NCBI GenBank assembly: GCA_944322665.1
Contig: CALUPM010000005.1
Location: 1-48,665, forward strand
Source of the DNA: Candidatus Gastranaerophilales bacterium
Lineage (GTDB): Bacteria > Cyanobacteriota > Vampirovibrionia > Gastranaerophilales > Gastranaerophilaceae
Length of the DNA stretch: 48,665 nt
Direction: 5' to 3'
Made by a program: the position numbers and the translations under genes. Shown here piece after piece: positions 24,711 to 34,004 of the stretch. Each line of letters opens with the position of its first letter. The first letter of the stretch is position 1. The notes beneath the pieces are model-generated. The model saw nothing but the letters and a program-made list of their open reading frames with translations, was not told the DNA's origin and searched no databases.

Positions 24711-26732
24711 TTACTTTATTATCTGCGGGTAGATTTCATGCACGTATTGCAGGTAATCCTCAGGTTCAAAGGTTCCGATTGCAAATTCTGCACGGTTAAA
24801 GCCCAACTGTTGTGCCCCCGGAACTTCTACCGGCGGGCCTGCCGGTGTTGAACGGGTTGTGTTTTTCGGATTTGAAATTACTCCGACACTTCTTAAAAGC
24901 GTTATCAATATTGAATTGTCTTTAACTTCATATTCTGTTAAGCCTTTTGTAATAATTCCGGCTCCCTGAGCCCCTACATACCGCTGCATCGGAGCAAAGT
25001 TTGTGCGGGTTTCTATGCCTTTTGTCTGCGGAAAATGCTGGCGGATATCATAATACGGGTCAAATGTTCTTTCAATTATAGAATCCATATCTTCAGAGTA
25101 AGTTTTAGTGACCGGATTAGGCAGAATAATTTTTGCCTGCCAGAGCATGTCTGTAAACTCATTATTCCATTCTATGCGGAAGTTCACAAGGCTTTGCATT
25201 CTTGTCAGTATTATGTCAAAGAAAGAGGATTTTATTAAAAAAGCATCTTTATCTTCTATTTTTGTAATTTCAAAAAATTGCGCTGTTTCTCCTGAATCGT
25301 TTCTTAGAGGCCCGAAGTTATATGTATCTCCGAAATCCCTGCATCTGACAAAACTTATGCCGATACCGTTAATTGTAATTCTTTCGGCTGAAACATCCAT
25401 GTTGACTTCAGGTTTTTCAGTGAGGCTTTTTTTCAGAGTATAAATATCTCTATAATCCTCGGTAACCGGTATTTTCTGCGTATCATAAAGAATTTTGCTG
25501 TCAAATCCGCGGGAAACAGAAATTATATCAAACCCTTTTTCCGGCCCGGTTGAGCGGAATTTATAGCCGCTTTCTTTTACAAGTTTGTCTGCTTCCTGAT
25601 AGTTAAGCCGCATTTCTTCAATAATTGTATCTGCAATTTGCAGAATTTTCTCATACCTTGTATAGTTTTCAAGGTGAACAGCATCTGTTGAACATCCGCA
25701 AATGCTGTCGTGTGCCTGATTTTGGATTAGAAGTTTATAAGCATATTCTATTATTCCGTCATAATTTGCATTGAGATGTTTTTGGAGCTTATCTGCCTGT
25801 TCCAGTCTGTATGATGCTTCGGCTCTATATTGTTTAAGCCGCATTCTTGCTGAATAACAGCCGGGAAGAATGAATGTTTTTGAATTATCCCTCAATTCAT
25901 CATTCCATTCCGGAATTTCTTTTCCGTCTGTATTCCTTATTGTCTGCCCGTTTTCATCCTTTGTTAAGCCGTCAAAAACGAGCCTGAAATATTCAAACGG
26001 GTTTGAAAGTTTAATTTCATAGCTAAAGCCGTTCTTTTCCTGTTTAAGAATTTGATTTACCTGTTTTATTTGTTCTGCAATATCCGGTTCAATTCCAAGG
26101 TGGTCTGCTCCTATGGGCAGAAGAATATAATCTCCTGATTTTGCTGCGATTTTGTCCAGATTTGTGCGTAAATCTTCGGCTTTTTCTTTTATTGTTTTTT
26201 GTGCGGAAAAAGTGTCCATAAAATATCCGCGCACAAGGTTTACTGTATTTACGCCGTTAAAAATGAATTCTGAAGGCAAATCAGGCACCCCGCGCCATAC
26301 CATGATTTTGTCAATTCCGTATTTTTTCATAATCGGCGGAATGTTTTTGCTGTGTCCGAACGTGTCGGCAAAATATCCTATGAAATCTTCACAGCCAAAA
26401 GACCTTGCAATTTTTAAGCCTATTTCAATGTTCTTTTCAAAAACTGTTCTGTCAGTCAGATACTCATCAATCAAACAGTAAAAAGGACCGATAAAAAGTT
26501 TTTTTTCTCCGATAAGGTTACGTACGAGGTGTGTTTTTTCAGGTCTGATTTCAAGGTAGTCAAGAAGGGCCGAAACCTGTCCGTCAAAGTAAAAAGACGG
26601 AATTTGCCCCTTAACCAGCATATCAAGAACATTATCAAAAACTCTCAAAATGCGGAGCCTGAAAACTTCAAATTCTCTGTACCATTCCCTGTCCCAGTGG
26701 GTGTGCAAATATGCAATGACTGTCTTTTTCAT
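24711..26732 (-). CDS. GH38-type alpha-mannosidase-like protein, short C-terminus
   Basis: Glycoside hydrolase family 38, which removes alpha-mannose. The 673 residues include the zinc site HTHWDREW (residues 10-17), the nucleophile motif YFADTFGHS (Asp123) and NQAHDSICGC with the second zinc His, then the middle helical bundle and part of the C-terminal beta domain. Family members usually exceed 800 residues; here the C-terminal domain stops early, just where the repeat array begins, so the gene may be truncated but still hold the active site. No signal peptide: cytoplasmic. No Shine-Dalgarno; a weak extended -10 ends 6 bases before the ATG. Confidence 0.85.
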   Translation of the reverse strand: MKKTVIAYLHTHWDREWYREFEVFRLRILRVFDNVLDMLVKGQIPSFYFDGQVSALLDYLEIRPEKTHLVRNLIGEKKLFIGPFYCLIDEYLTDRTVFEKNIEIGLKIARSFGCEDFIGYFADTFGHSKNIPPIMKKYGIDKIMVWRGVPDLPSEFIFNGVNTVNLVRGYFMDTFSAQKTIKEKAEDLRTNLDKIAAKSGDYILLPIGADHLGIEPDIAEQIKQVNQILKQEKNGFSYEIKLSNPFEYFRLVFDGLTKDENGQTIRNTDGKEIPEWNDELRDNSKTFILPGCYSARMRLKQYRAEASYRLEQADKLQKHLNANYDGIIEYAYKLLIQNQAHDSICGCSTDAVHLENYTRYEKILQIADTIIEEMRLNYQEADKLVKESGYKFRSTGPEKGFDIISVSRGFDSKILYDTQKIPVTEDYRDIYTLKKSLTEKPEVNMDVSAERITINGIGISFVRCRDFGDTYNFGPLRNDSGETAQFFEITKIEDKDAFLIKSSFFDIILTRMQSLVNFRIEWNNEFTDMLWQAKIILPNPVTKTYSEDMDSIIERTFDPYYDIRQHFPQTKGIETRTNFAPMQRYVGAQGAGIITKGLTEYEVKDNSILITLLRSVGVISNPKNTTRSTPAGPPVEVPGAQQLGFNRAEFAIGTFEPEDYLQYVHEIYPQIIK

Positions 26733-26772
26733 ACAATATTTTTAACATTTTAGATAATTCAGGGCAAATTTT

Positions 26773-27549
26773 TTACAATTTATCAATTTGTTTTAAAATT
26801 AATGGTAAAATTGAGTCTTTAAATATAGTATCTCTCTTGAACCATATTTGGGAATATGTCTTTACACCGCAATCCGGAATATATTCCTCAAAAATTATAT
26901 TCGGATTAAGTTTTTCTTTTATATTTGTATAGTTGTCAACAAATGAAAATACCGCAAATTTGAAGGGCTTATTATTTCTCAATCTTTTTAAAGAATTGTA
27001 TATGCTGCTAAGATCCTCAGGTGTAAAGTCATTATTGAAGATAAATTGAAGATACACCAGTTCTTCTGCATTTTTTGATATTGTCAAAAAATTTTTGATA
27101 CGTTTTTCGTAGCGTTTTTTCATTTGGGCAAGGGTTTCAAGGTCTGTGTCGTGTACGTAATTTATGTTATATTTATCATTTCTATAAATATATTTGTCGA
27201 ATCCTTCTTCCTGAGTTGTCGCAAATTTGATGTTTTCTATATAATCATCAAAGTTATTTTCAAGAATTTGCGCGATACTGCTTGTCTTAGTTAAACATAA
27301 ATCAAAAGGGCCGCTTAGTTCTCCTTCTTTTTTTCTCGGTTTTATTCCTGAATCTGAAAGTCTGAATCTGGCATAGCAATTTGTGCCGAGGCTTATGTAG
27401 TAGTTCTTTTTCTTTTTTGTCGGCAGGCAAAAGCTCAGATAGCAATTAAATAAATAGCCGGAAATTCTGTTGTGTATTCTTGTAAAATTGAATACCTTTT
27501 GTGCTTTTTGAATATTTTTGAATGTTTTGTTTTTTGTTTCTTCTTTCAA
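26773..27549 (-). CDS. DUF1796 protein, putative cysteine-peptidase-like
   Basis: A 258-residue protein with the DUF1796 start ISLGTNCYARFRL...GPFDLCLT, a family with a papain-like fold often found beside surface glycan genes. The putative catalytic Cys is in GTNC. The TTG at 27547-27549 must be the start, since no other Met occurs until about residue 160; AGGGA lies 9-10 bases upstream. It is divergent from the small HTH gene, and the -10 of its likely promoter lies in the operator-like repeats between them. Confidence 0.75.
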   Translation of the reverse strand: MKEETKNKTFKNIQKAQKVFNFTRIHNRISGYLFNCYLSFCLPTKKKKNYYISLGTNCYARFRLSDSGIKPRKKEGELSGPFDLCLTKTSSIAQILENNFDDYIENIKFATTQEEGFDKYIYRNDKYNINYVHDTDLETLAQMKKRYEKRIKNFLTISKNAEELVYLQFIFNNDFTPEDLSSIYNSLKRLRNNKPFKFAVFSFVDNYTNIKEKLNPNIIFEEYIPDCGVKTYSQIWFKRDTIFKDSILPLILKQIDKL

Positions 27550-27577
27550 CGCGATTTTCCCTGATTACAATGTTAAA

Positions 27578-27621
27578 TTAGATTGATTATATTTAATTTA
27601 GTTTGATGATAATCAATCTAA
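27578..27621. promoter_or_regulatory. operator-like iteron array between divergent genes
   Basis: Two perfect 13-base inverted repeats, TTAGATTGATTAT (27578-27590) and its complement (27609-27621), with a third direct copy, 11 of 13 matching, at 27598-27610. The direct copies are 20 bases apart, two helical turns. A minus-strand TATAAT (27586-27591) lies within the first copy, so a bound protein would block the DUF1796 gene. Likely target: the small HTH protein encoded next to it. Confidence 0.65.
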
Positions 27622-27632
27622 TGATAATGTTT

Positions 27633-27660
27633 TTGAAACAAAATGTCAAGACGATATAAT
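27633..27660 (+). promoter_or_regulatory. promoter of the small HTH gene, leaderless type
   Basis: TTGAAA (27633-27638), 16-base spacer, TATAAT (27655-27660), then only 7 bases to the ATG. Confidence 0.7.
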
Positions 27661-27667
27661 TGTAGGT

Positions 27668-27895
27668 ATGATTATTAACGACCTGGACGATTTTCAGCTT
27701 GTAAAGTATCTTTTAAACAAAGAATATATATTGCAGAAAACATTGAATGAAAAATTGAACGAGCGTTTGGGAAAAGAAACCAAGGCCTCAAATTTTTCCT
27801 GTAAACTAAAGCGTGAGCATTTGACTTTTAAAGAATTGAAGTTGATTTGTGATATTTTAGGCTATGATTTGATAGTAGAAAAACGTAAAAATTAA
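27668..27895 (+). CDS. small XRE-like helix-turn-helix protein
   Basis: A 75-residue protein resembling the short lambda-repressor-like DNA-binding proteins: two helices, KYLLNKEYILQKTLNEKLNER then SNFSCKLKREHLTFKELKLICDILGYDLIVE. The turn is less regular than in canonical XRE members. With an inverted repeat array 50-90 bases upstream, it probably regulates itself and the divergent DUF1796 gene. A perfect 12-bp hairpin terminator follows. Confidence 0.72.
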   Translation: MIINDLDDFQLVKYLLNKEYILQKTLNEKLNERLGKETKASNFSCKLKREHLTFKELKLICDILGYDLIVEKRKN

Positions 27896-27902
27896 ATATA
27901 TT

Positions 27903-27939
27903 AAAACACAGGAGATTTAATAAAAACCTCCTGTGTTTT
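27903..27939. terminator. bidirectional intrinsic terminator
   Basis: Perfect 12-bp stem AAAACACAGGAG (27903-27914) / CTCCTGTGTTTT (27928-27939); serves the HTH gene on one side and the lipase-like gene on the other. Confidence 0.9.
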
Positions 27940-27951
27940 GTAATTTAGAAA

Positions 27952-29064
27952 TTAGTAAGCCGGCAGACTTCTCCAGTAACCTCTGACTTCCGTGCCGTCG
28001 GCTCTTGTGTAGGGTCTTACGTAAACGGTTCCGCCTCCAAAAATAGAAGAGGCTTCAAGTTCACCGCCTGTAGGAATTCCGATACTCTTCAACTGCGCCA
28101 TTATAGCTGATTCGTTTGCAGAATATTCATCACCTGACATTTGTCCGATGTCTTCGCGTGAAAAAATCCGCCCGTCGCCTGTAATCGGGTTAATAAAGTT
28201 TGCAAAATTTTTTATCTGCCTTCCGATTAGTCCGGATTGAAGCTGTTGCATAATCGCGCTTTCATTTCGGCTGAAATCATCCGAATTCATCTGCCCGATT
28301 TCCTCACGTGTGAAGATATGGCTAAAATCCTGCGGCAAAGGGGCAGCAAATCCGGTTAGTTGAGTTCTTTGTAAAGATGCCGGATTTACAATACGTGAAT
28401 TTGTAACGTCATTGTATCCCCGTATTTCAGGTAGTGGTTCTTTTTTGTAAGGTTTGGCTCTATAAAAATCGTATTCTGTGTAGTTATGCAAAAGATGCTG
28501 GGACGCAAGTTCTGAGGAATTTTCTTTTGGCATATCAGGGATTATGTAAATTTTTCCAGATTGATTATCTATATTTCTGTAAAAAAGAAAATCGCCTTTG
28601 CGTCCATAAGTAGTAATATTAGAATCATCATACTTAAAATATTCCGGTTTTGCTTTTGCAATATGTTTACTGCCAATAGGTGCCAGAGCTGTTGATTTAA
28701 TACCAGTTCTTAAAGATAATAAATTTGCAATAGAGCCGCCAAGAGAGTAGCCCATTGCTTCTATTTGTGCATTCGGATATTTCGCTTTTACTAAATTGTA
28801 CAGTCTTTCAGCATTGTAAATTTGAAGTGGAAATATCGGTAATTTATTCATTAACACAAAATCATTTGATAAGTCTTTGGGACTTATCAAATTAGTTCCT
28901 GCAAGCACTATAACAATACGATTTCCTTGCTTGTAAACTTTTGCATCAAAAGCTTTATTGTCTATTGAGTTTTCAAATTGATGTAAAGTTTCCCAGCCTT
29001 GAACATCTTTTTTGTTTTGTGTGCCATCACATAATATTAGTAATTCATTGTATCTATTTGTCAT
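27952..29064 (-). CDS. lipase-like alpha/beta hydrolase with repeated C-terminal segments
   Basis: A 370-residue protein. The first 200 residues form a lipase class 3-like alpha/beta hydrolase: nucleophile elbow GYSLGG (about 121-126), IVLAGT upstream. No signal peptide. The C-terminal part has two copies of a motif, IFTREEIGQMNSDDFSRNES and IFSREDIGQMSGDEYSANES, each followed by AIMxQL, and ends with VRPYTRADGTEVRGYWRS, a tail I associate with phage- and surface-type proteins. AAAGGAAA precedes the ATG. Only 28 bases separate it from a divergent membrane-protein gene. A secreted or injected lipase toxin is a possibility, unproven. Confidence 0.72.
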   Translation of the reverse strand: MTNRYNELLILCDGTQNKKDVQGWETLHQFENSIDNKAFDAKVYKQGNRIVIVLAGTNLISPKDLSNDFVLMNKLPIFPLQIYNAERLYNLVKAKYPNAQIEAMGYSLGGSIANLLSLRTGIKSTALAPIGSKHIAKAKPEYFKYDDSNITTYGRKGDFLFYRNIDNQSGKIYIIPDMPKENSSELASQHLLHNYTEYDFYRAKPYKKEPLPEIRGYNDVTNSRIVNPASLQRTQLTGFAAPLPQDFSHIFTREEIGQMNSDDFSRNESAIMQQLQSGLIGRQIKNFANFINPITGDGRIFSREDIGQMSGDEYSANESAIMAQLKSIGIPTGGELEASSIFGGGTVYVRPYTRADGTEVRGYWRSLPAY

Positions 29065-29086
29065 TTTATTTCCTTTCTTGTATAAT
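29058..29086 (+). promoter_or_regulatory. promoter, leaderless type
   Basis: TTGTCA (29058-29063), 17-base spacer, TATAAT (29081-29086), 6 bases before ATG 29093. The -35 lies inside the first codons of the divergent lipase gene. Confidence 0.7.
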
Positions 29087-29092
29087 TTAAAT

Positions 29093-29443
29093 ATGAGTAA
29101 GTTTATGCATTATCTGCAAATTTTATATTTTGTTTTTCAGTGTATTGCGTCTGTTGTTAATAGTTGGCTGACTATAACTGTTTTTTGGAACTCTTATTTG
29201 TTTTTTTTGTTTTTACTACAATATATCCCAACATTTATTGTTGTCGTACTGATATCGTTAATGTTGATTTTTTATACAATACTGACTCCGATATCTGCAA
29301 TTGCAACTTTTAGAACAATCCACCGTAAAAAGCTAACCAAACTTCAGAAAATATCACGTATTGTGTTTCCCGTAATTACGGTTCCGTTATATGCTTTTTT
29401 AGTTTGGATAGTTATATTTAGTTATTCGTATTTAGCTAACTAA
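29093..29443 (+). CDS. small membrane protein, possible immunity-like partner 1
   Basis: A 116-residue membrane protein with about three hydrophobic segments and a basic cytoplasmic loop (HRKKLTKLQK). The longer frame from 29012 overlaps the lipase and has no start signal; ATG 29093 follows a promoter directly. It resembles the next gene in size and layout (loop of charged residues, then a final hydrophobic segment), suggesting a distant tandem duplicate. Its divergence from the lipase gene invites an immunity-protein reading, which is inference. Confidence 0.7.
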   Translation: MSKFMHYLQILYFVFQCIASVVNSWLTITVFWNSYLFFLFLLQYIPTFIVVVLISLMLIFYTILTPISAIATFRTIHRKKLTKLQKISRIVFPVITVPLYAFLVWIVIFSYSYLAN

Positions 29444-29503
29444 CAGCATTGAGATAATTTAAAGTTACTTAAATTTGTCATGTTTTTCTCCTTTTATTAT
29501 TTG

Positions 29504-29512
29504 TGCTAAAAT
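29504..29512 (+). promoter_or_regulatory. extended -10 box before the second membrane gene
   Basis: TG-C-TAAAAT, ending 6 bases before ATG 29519; no ribosome binding site. Confidence 0.55.
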
Positions 29513-29518
29513 TAATAT

Positions 29519-29899
29519 ATGATAAGAGTAAGTAAACAAAAAGTATTCCGGATATATTACTGGTTTCAGCAGATTATGTTGATTCTGTATCTGCTTATTA
29601 TAATTCCTATTGCAGTTTTACTGTTAATACGTTATTTTCTTTTGTTTGATGTAAGAGATCATCTTGTAAAGGAAACTATTGTATTATATTTAATAGTAGT
29701 TTCTATAATTTTTGCTACATTTGGAATACCTTTGTTGGTTTCGATACTTTCCAGAAGAGCAGCAAAAAATATATCGGAGGATAAGAAACCCACTATAATT
29801 CAAATAGTATCAAGTGTACTATATCCTTTTACCTCTTGTTTTGCGTGGTTTGTGTTGTATATTCTTATACGCTATGGGGCGTTACAAAAATATGATTAA
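29519..29899 (+). CDS. small membrane protein, possible immunity-like partner 2
   Basis: A 126-residue protein with three hydrophobic segments (about 18-40, 53-75, 98-118) and a charged loop (SRRAAKNISEDKKP). No recognised family. The tandem arrangement with the 116-residue gene and similar topology suggest relatedness. It has its own leaderless-type promoter. Confidence 0.7.
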   Translation: MIRVSKQKVFRIYYWFQQIMLILYLLIIIPIAVLLLIRYFLLFDVRDHLVKETIVLYLIVVSIIFATFGIPLLVSILSRRAAKNISEDKKPTIIQIVSSVLYPFTSCFAWFVLYILIRYGALQKYD

Positions 29900-30190
29900 A
29901 ACTATGGTTATATCCAAATCATAATAGCCTCGCTTTCTTTGTTTGCGAGGACAACATTTGATGTTAAATACTGATAAAGCGCAAAAACTATTATACTACA
30001 ATTTTAGTATCTCGTCAAATCCGTTGCAGGCTGCAAGTTTCGTTGACGATTTTGGGGACAATCATTAATTAAACATTAACAATCTCTGACTTTTTTTAAA
30101 TAAACGTTAAAATAAGAATATAAGATTTCGTATGTCATTCGGAGCGAATGCGAAGAATCCCTATTTTGTTTGTAAAAAGGAGTTGATTTT
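29900..30190. other. intergenic region before clpB
   Basis: Contains a CCTCGC / GCGAGG hairpin (about 29929-29950), a possible clpB promoter with CTGACT (30086-30091), 16 bases and TAAAAT (30108-30113), and one REP-like GTCATTCGGAG element (30134-30162) in the likely leader. I see no CIRCE-type heat-shock operator. Confidence 0.5.
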
Positions 30191-32806
30191 ATGGCAGATA
30201 TAAATAAATTCACAAATTATTCGCAGGAAGTATTGTCGTCAGCAAGCGCAATTATGAATTCTCACAGCAATTCAGAGCTGCAGCCTGAGCACATTATGCT
30301 TGCGATGATTAAGGATAACGGGATTATCAAGGATTACTTAACCGAATTGAAGCTTTTAAATCAAAGCTTTATTGACAAAATCGTCGGGGCTGTAAATTCA
30401 TTTCCGAAGGTTTCGGGGCCTGTGAACGCACAGCAGATGTTTTTGTCCAACCAGACTTACAGACTTCTGGATATTGCTGAGCAGCAGTCGGCGGAAATGA
30501 AGGATGAGTTTGTAAGCATTGAATCAATGCTTCTTGCGATGACAAAGCTTGACAACAGCAATATTCAAACGGTTTTAAGAAGCTTCGGAGTTGATTCAAA
30601 TAAAGTTTTAAATGCAATGAAAAAGATAAGAGGTAATAAAAAAGTGGATAATAAAAACGCAGAAGAAAATATGAAAGCGCTTGAAAAATATTCAACAGAT
30701 TTGACTGCGCTTGCAAGAAAAGGAAAATTAGACCCTGTAATCGGCCGTGATGAAGAAGTCCGCCGTATTATTCAGGTTTTAAACAGAAGAACAAAAAACA
30801 ACCCTGTTTTGATAGGTGAACCGGGAGTCGGAAAGACGGCCATTGTAGAAGGTCTGGCTCAGAGAATTGTCAGAGGCGATGTTCCGGAAAGTTTGAAAGA
30901 TGTAAAACTCGTTTCTCTTGATATGGGCGCGCTTGTTGCCGGTGCAAAATTCAGAGGAGAATTTGAAGAGCGTTTGAAAGCTGTATTGAAAGAAGTTGAA
31001 GACTCAAACGGCGAGATTGTAATGTTTATTGATGAACTTCACACCGTTGTCGGTGCGGGTGCAACTGAAGGCTCAATGGATGCCGGAAACCTCTTAAAAC
31101 CGATGCTTGCAAGAGGTGTTTTAAGAACAATCGGGGCTACAACGATTAACGAATACCGCAAATACATTGAAAAAGACCCCGCACTTGAAAGAAGATTTCA
31201 GCCTGTGCTGGTTGATGAACCTTCCGTAGAGGATACAATAAGTATTTTAAGAGGCTTAAAAGAGAAATACGAAGTTCACCACGGAATTCGTATCCTTGAC
31301 AGCGCTCTTATTCAGGCTGCAAAACTTTCAGATCGTTATATAACCGACAGATTTCTGCCGGATAAAGCGATTGATTTGATTGATGAAGCAGCTTCGGCTC
31401 TCAGAATTGAAATAGATTCAATGCCGGAAGAAATTGATACTATGATGCGTCAGAAAATCCAGCTTGAAATTGAAAGAGAAGCTTTGAAAAAAGAAACAAG
31501 CGAAGAAGCGATGGCAAAAGTTGACGATATTACAAAACAAATCAACGAGCTGGAAGGCAAAATTAACGTTTTAAAAGTTCAGTGGGAAAAAGAAAAGGCT
31601 TCAATAACAGGCGAAGCCGCAATAAAGGATGAAATAGATCAGGTTAAGAAGAAAATCGAAGAAGCCGAAAGAAATACTGATTTGCAGACAGCAGCGGAAC
31701 TCAAGTACGGCAAACTTCTTGAACTTGAAAAACAGTTGAAAGCCTGCCAGTCAAAAGAAAAAAACGATAATAAACTTCTGAAAGAAGAAATTGACGATGA
31801 AGATATCGCAAATGTCGTAAGCAAATGGACTGGAATTCCGGTAAACAAACTTGTAGAAAGCGAAAAGCAAAAGTTAGTTAATATGGAAGATATCCTTCAC
31901 AAACGTCTAATCGGTCAGGAGGAAGCAGTAGAAACAGTTTCAGATGCAATCCGCCGTGCACGTTCCGGCTTAAAAGACCCGAAACGACCGATAGGAACTT
32001 TCCTGTTTTTAGGCCCGACGGGTGTGGGCAAAACTGAACTTGCCAAATCCCTTGCGGAATTTATGTTCAACGATGAAGATGCGCTTATTCGTATTGATAT
32101 GTCTGAATATATGGAAAAACATAATGTCGCAAGGTTAGTCGGAGCGCCTCCCGGATATGTGGGATACGAAGAAGGCGGTCAGTTGACCGAAGCCGTCAGA
32201 AGAAAACCCTATTCTGTCGTACTTTTTGATGAAATCGAAAAGGCTCATCCGGATGTGTTCAACATAATGCTTCAGATCTTTGATGACGGACGTTTGACCG
32301 ATTCAAAAGGCAGAACTGTAGACTTTAAAAACACTCTGATAATTATGACGTCAAACATCGGAAGCGACATAATTCTTGAAAATACTTTGAACAGCATGGT
32401 TTCACCGAACGAATTCGACGAAACAAAAGAAAAAGTCATGGCTGTTTTAAGAAGCCGGTTTAAACCGGAATTTTTGAACAGAATTGATGAAACTATTTTC
32501 TTCAAAGCCCTGTCGCTTCAGGATTTGTCACAAATCGTCGACATCCAGATGGATTACTTAAGACGTCTTTTGAAAGATCAGGAGCTTGGTCTTGAAGTTA
32601 CTCCGGAAGCCAAAGAATTTCTTGCAACAAGGGGCTACAATCCTGTTTACGGCGCAAGACCGCTTAAACGTGTAATCCGCCAGATGGTAGAAAACCCGCT
32701 TTCAAAAATGATACTTTCTCAGAATTTCTTAAGCGGGGATAAAGTCAAGATTGATGTTGAGAACGACGAAATCAAATTTGAGCGGATACCGGCGGAAAAC
32801 GGGTAA
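30191..32806 (+). CDS. clpB: ClpB disaggregase
   Basis: Hsp100 ATPase that pulls apart protein aggregates with DnaK. The 871 residues show the N-terminal Clp repeat domain, AAA-1 with Walker A GEPGVGKT and Walker B VMFIDELH, a long coiled-coil middle domain (about 410-535, as in ClpB and longer than in ClpA/ClpC), AAA-2 with GPTGVGKT and [12 protein letters not shown], and the C-terminal sensor-2 GARPLKR. No ClpP-binding IGF/L loop stands out, consistent with ClpB. AAGGAG precedes the ATG. Single-gene unit. Confidence 0.96.
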   Translation: MADINKFTNYSQEVLSSASAIMNSHSNSELQPEHIMLAMIKDNGIIKDYLTELKLLNQSFIDKIVGAVNSFPKVSGPVNAQQMFLSNQTYRLLDIAEQQSAEMKDEFVSIESMLLAMTKLDNSNIQTVLRSFGVDSNKVLNAMKKIRGNKKVDNKNAEENMKALEKYSTDLTALARKGKLDPVIGRDEEVRRIIQVLNRRTKNNPVLIGEPGVGKTAIVEGLAQRIVRGDVPESLKDVKLVSLDMGALVAGAKFRGEFEERLKAVLKEVEDSNGEIVMFIDELHTVVGAGATEGSMDAGNLLKPMLARGVLRTIGATTINEYRKYIEKDPALERRFQPVLVDEPSVEDTISILRGLKEKYEVHHGIRILDSALIQAAKLSDRYITDRFLPDKAIDLIDEAASALRIEIDSMPEEIDTMMRQKIQLEIEREALKKETSEEAMAKVDDITKQINELEGKINVLKVQWEKEKASITGEAAIKDEIDQVKKKIEEAERNTDLQTAAELKYGKLLELEKQLKACQSKEKNDNKLLKEEIDDEDIANVVSKWTGIPVNKLVESEKQKLVNMEDILHKRLIGQEEAVETVSDAIRRARSGLKDPKRPIGTFLFLGPTGVGKTELAKSLAEFMFNDEDALIRIDMSEYMEKHNVARLVGAPPGYVGYEEGGQLTEAVRRKPYSVVLFDEIEKAHPDVFNIMLQIFDDGRLTDSKGRTVDFKNTLIIMTSNIGSDIILENTLNSMVSPNEFDETKEKVMAVLRSRFKPEFLNRIDETIFFKALSLQDLSQIVDIQMDYLRRLLKDQELGLEVTPEAKEFLATRGYNPVYGARPLKRVIRQMVENPLSKMILSQNFLSGDKVKIDVENDEIKFERIPAENG

Positions 32807-32809
32807 CGT

Positions 32810-33110
32810 CAGGGATAAAAGACGATAAGACGTTAGGACGTTAAGACGATAAGTTCGTTACGTAAAATAACTTCCCTCTCCCCTTGTGGGAGAGGGTCAG
32901 GGTGAGGGGTTAATAAGTGAGGCGTGAAGGGTGAAGTGTGAGGGGAGTTGAAGGGGTGAATGGTTGAAGGGTTGAAAAGTTTGTTTCGGGAAAAGATACT
33001 AAGGCACTAGGGCGCTAAGGCACTAAGGAGTTACGTTTAAAAAGGCGATAGGACTGCAAGGCGATAAGGCGATAAGAGTTTTTTCCCCATTTCTACGGGA
33101 GAGGTGTCCA
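32810..33110. repeat. composite purine-rich intergenic repeat, block 2
   Basis: Same modules as block 1 but in permuted order: CGATAAGACGTTAGG units, TTCGTTACGTAAAA, a perfect CCCTCTCCC / GGGAGAGGG hairpin (32874-32882 with 32888-32896), GTGAAGGGTGAAGTGTGAGGGG, then GGGAAAAGATACTAAGGCAC and GGCGATAAGG units. The rest of the 408-bp gap up to 33215 is AT-rich promoter DNA. Confidence 0.8.
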
Positions 33111-33179
33111 CAGGGCTGGATAGGGGGGCGGAAGTTCGGTATAACTATCAACCAAATATTAAGTTATTTTCTTAACAAT

Positions 33180-33208
33180 TTGTGGAATATTAAATTTAGA
33201 TGTAACAT
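33180..33208 (+). promoter_or_regulatory. promoter of the phospholipase-like gene, leaderless type
   Basis: TTGTGG (33180-33185), 17-base spacer, TAACAT (33203-33208), 6 bases before the ATG. Confidence 0.5.
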
Positions 33209-33214
33209 TGTTGT

Positions 33215-33889
33215 ATGAGAACAACAAAAATACAAAACGGTATAAATTTCGGATTGAAAGCAGAAACACACAGAAGAATAGCTGAAAAGCTTATAAGAGA
33301 AGAATACCCCAAACTGCAAAATTATGCCCCGATGATTAAAAACGCAGTCGTGAAACCTGATTTTGACGAGGTTGGGTTTCATTCGAACACGCATTTTTAT
33401 TATCCCGATATCAAGCTTCTCAGACCCCGCGAAAGCTTTTTAGACTTTGACGGGCAGCATAATGCAAGATCAAAGTTTAATGAGCATATAAATAACTTTC
33501 TTGCGGCTAAAAAATATTGTCGTTTCAGCGAAATGGCGGATGAAGCAGGCAGAGCAAAGCATTTTCTTGACGATATGAGTGTCGGGCTGCATGTTCAGAG
33601 AGGTAATGCTCTTCAAAAATGGCGCGATAAAAAGATGCATGAAAATTTTGAATATTATATATACGACAATCAGGATACTTTTATCAAAAACGCGCAAAAG
33701 TCGTCTGTTGAATTTAAAACAGACACCTTTGATGATATATTTATGAGTGTTGCAACTTACATGAAAAATACAGAGTATCCGACAAAACGTAACATGGCAA
33801 AATGGCCTGAAATTGCGCAGAATACGGTGAATGTCGCGCTGGATGCCTCAAGAGTATTTTTCGATAAAATTTCTCAATTTCTGCCTTAA
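33215..33889 (+). CDS. zinc-dependent phospholipase C-like protein
   Basis: A 224-residue protein. After an N-terminal INFG (10-13) comes ETHRRIAE and, further on, KPDFDE...FHSNTHFYYP, AKHFLDDMSVGLH and HENFE. The order of His/Asp residues, with H-x3-D, a later H and H-x3-E, follows the tri-zinc fold shared by bacterial phospholipase C and S1/P1 nucleases (PF00882-like). No classical signal peptide, which is odd for this normally secreted family; the F-G motif near the N-terminus may act in its place. Substrate unknown. Confidence 0.68.
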   Translation: MRTTKIQNGINFGLKAETHRRIAEKLIREEYPKLQNYAPMIKNAVVKPDFDEVGFHSNTHFYYPDIKLLRPRESFLDFDGQHNARSKFNEHINNFLAAKKYCRFSEMADEAGRAKHFLDDMSVGLHVQRGNALQKWRDKKMHENFEYYIYDNQDTFIKNAQKSSVEFKTDTFDDIFMSVATYMKNTEYPTKRNMAKWPEIAQNTVNVALDASRVFFDKISQFLP

Positions 33890-33942
33890 AAAGAACATAA
33901 TCTGATAATGCCTGCCGCGATATAAAACTTTTATAAACGTAA

Positions 33943-33970
33943 TTTAAAATAAATATTTTAATGTTATAAT
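33943..33970 (+). promoter_or_regulatory. possible glmS promoter
   Basis: TATAAT (33965-33970) with TTTAAA (33943-33948) 16 bases before it. The glmS leader is too short and lacks the conserved core of the glmS ribozyme. Confidence 0.5.
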
Positions 33971-34004
33971 TCATATTACAGACTAGATTTTTGGAGAGAA
34001 CAAT

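Noticed and set aside
30063-30190. CIRCE heat-shock operator before clpB
   Set aside because: No TTAGCACTC-N9-GAGTGCTAA-like inverted repeat; only a REP-like element is present.
33890-34004. glmS ribozyme upstream of glmS
   Set aside because: The 115-base leader is too short and shows no conserved ribozyme core.
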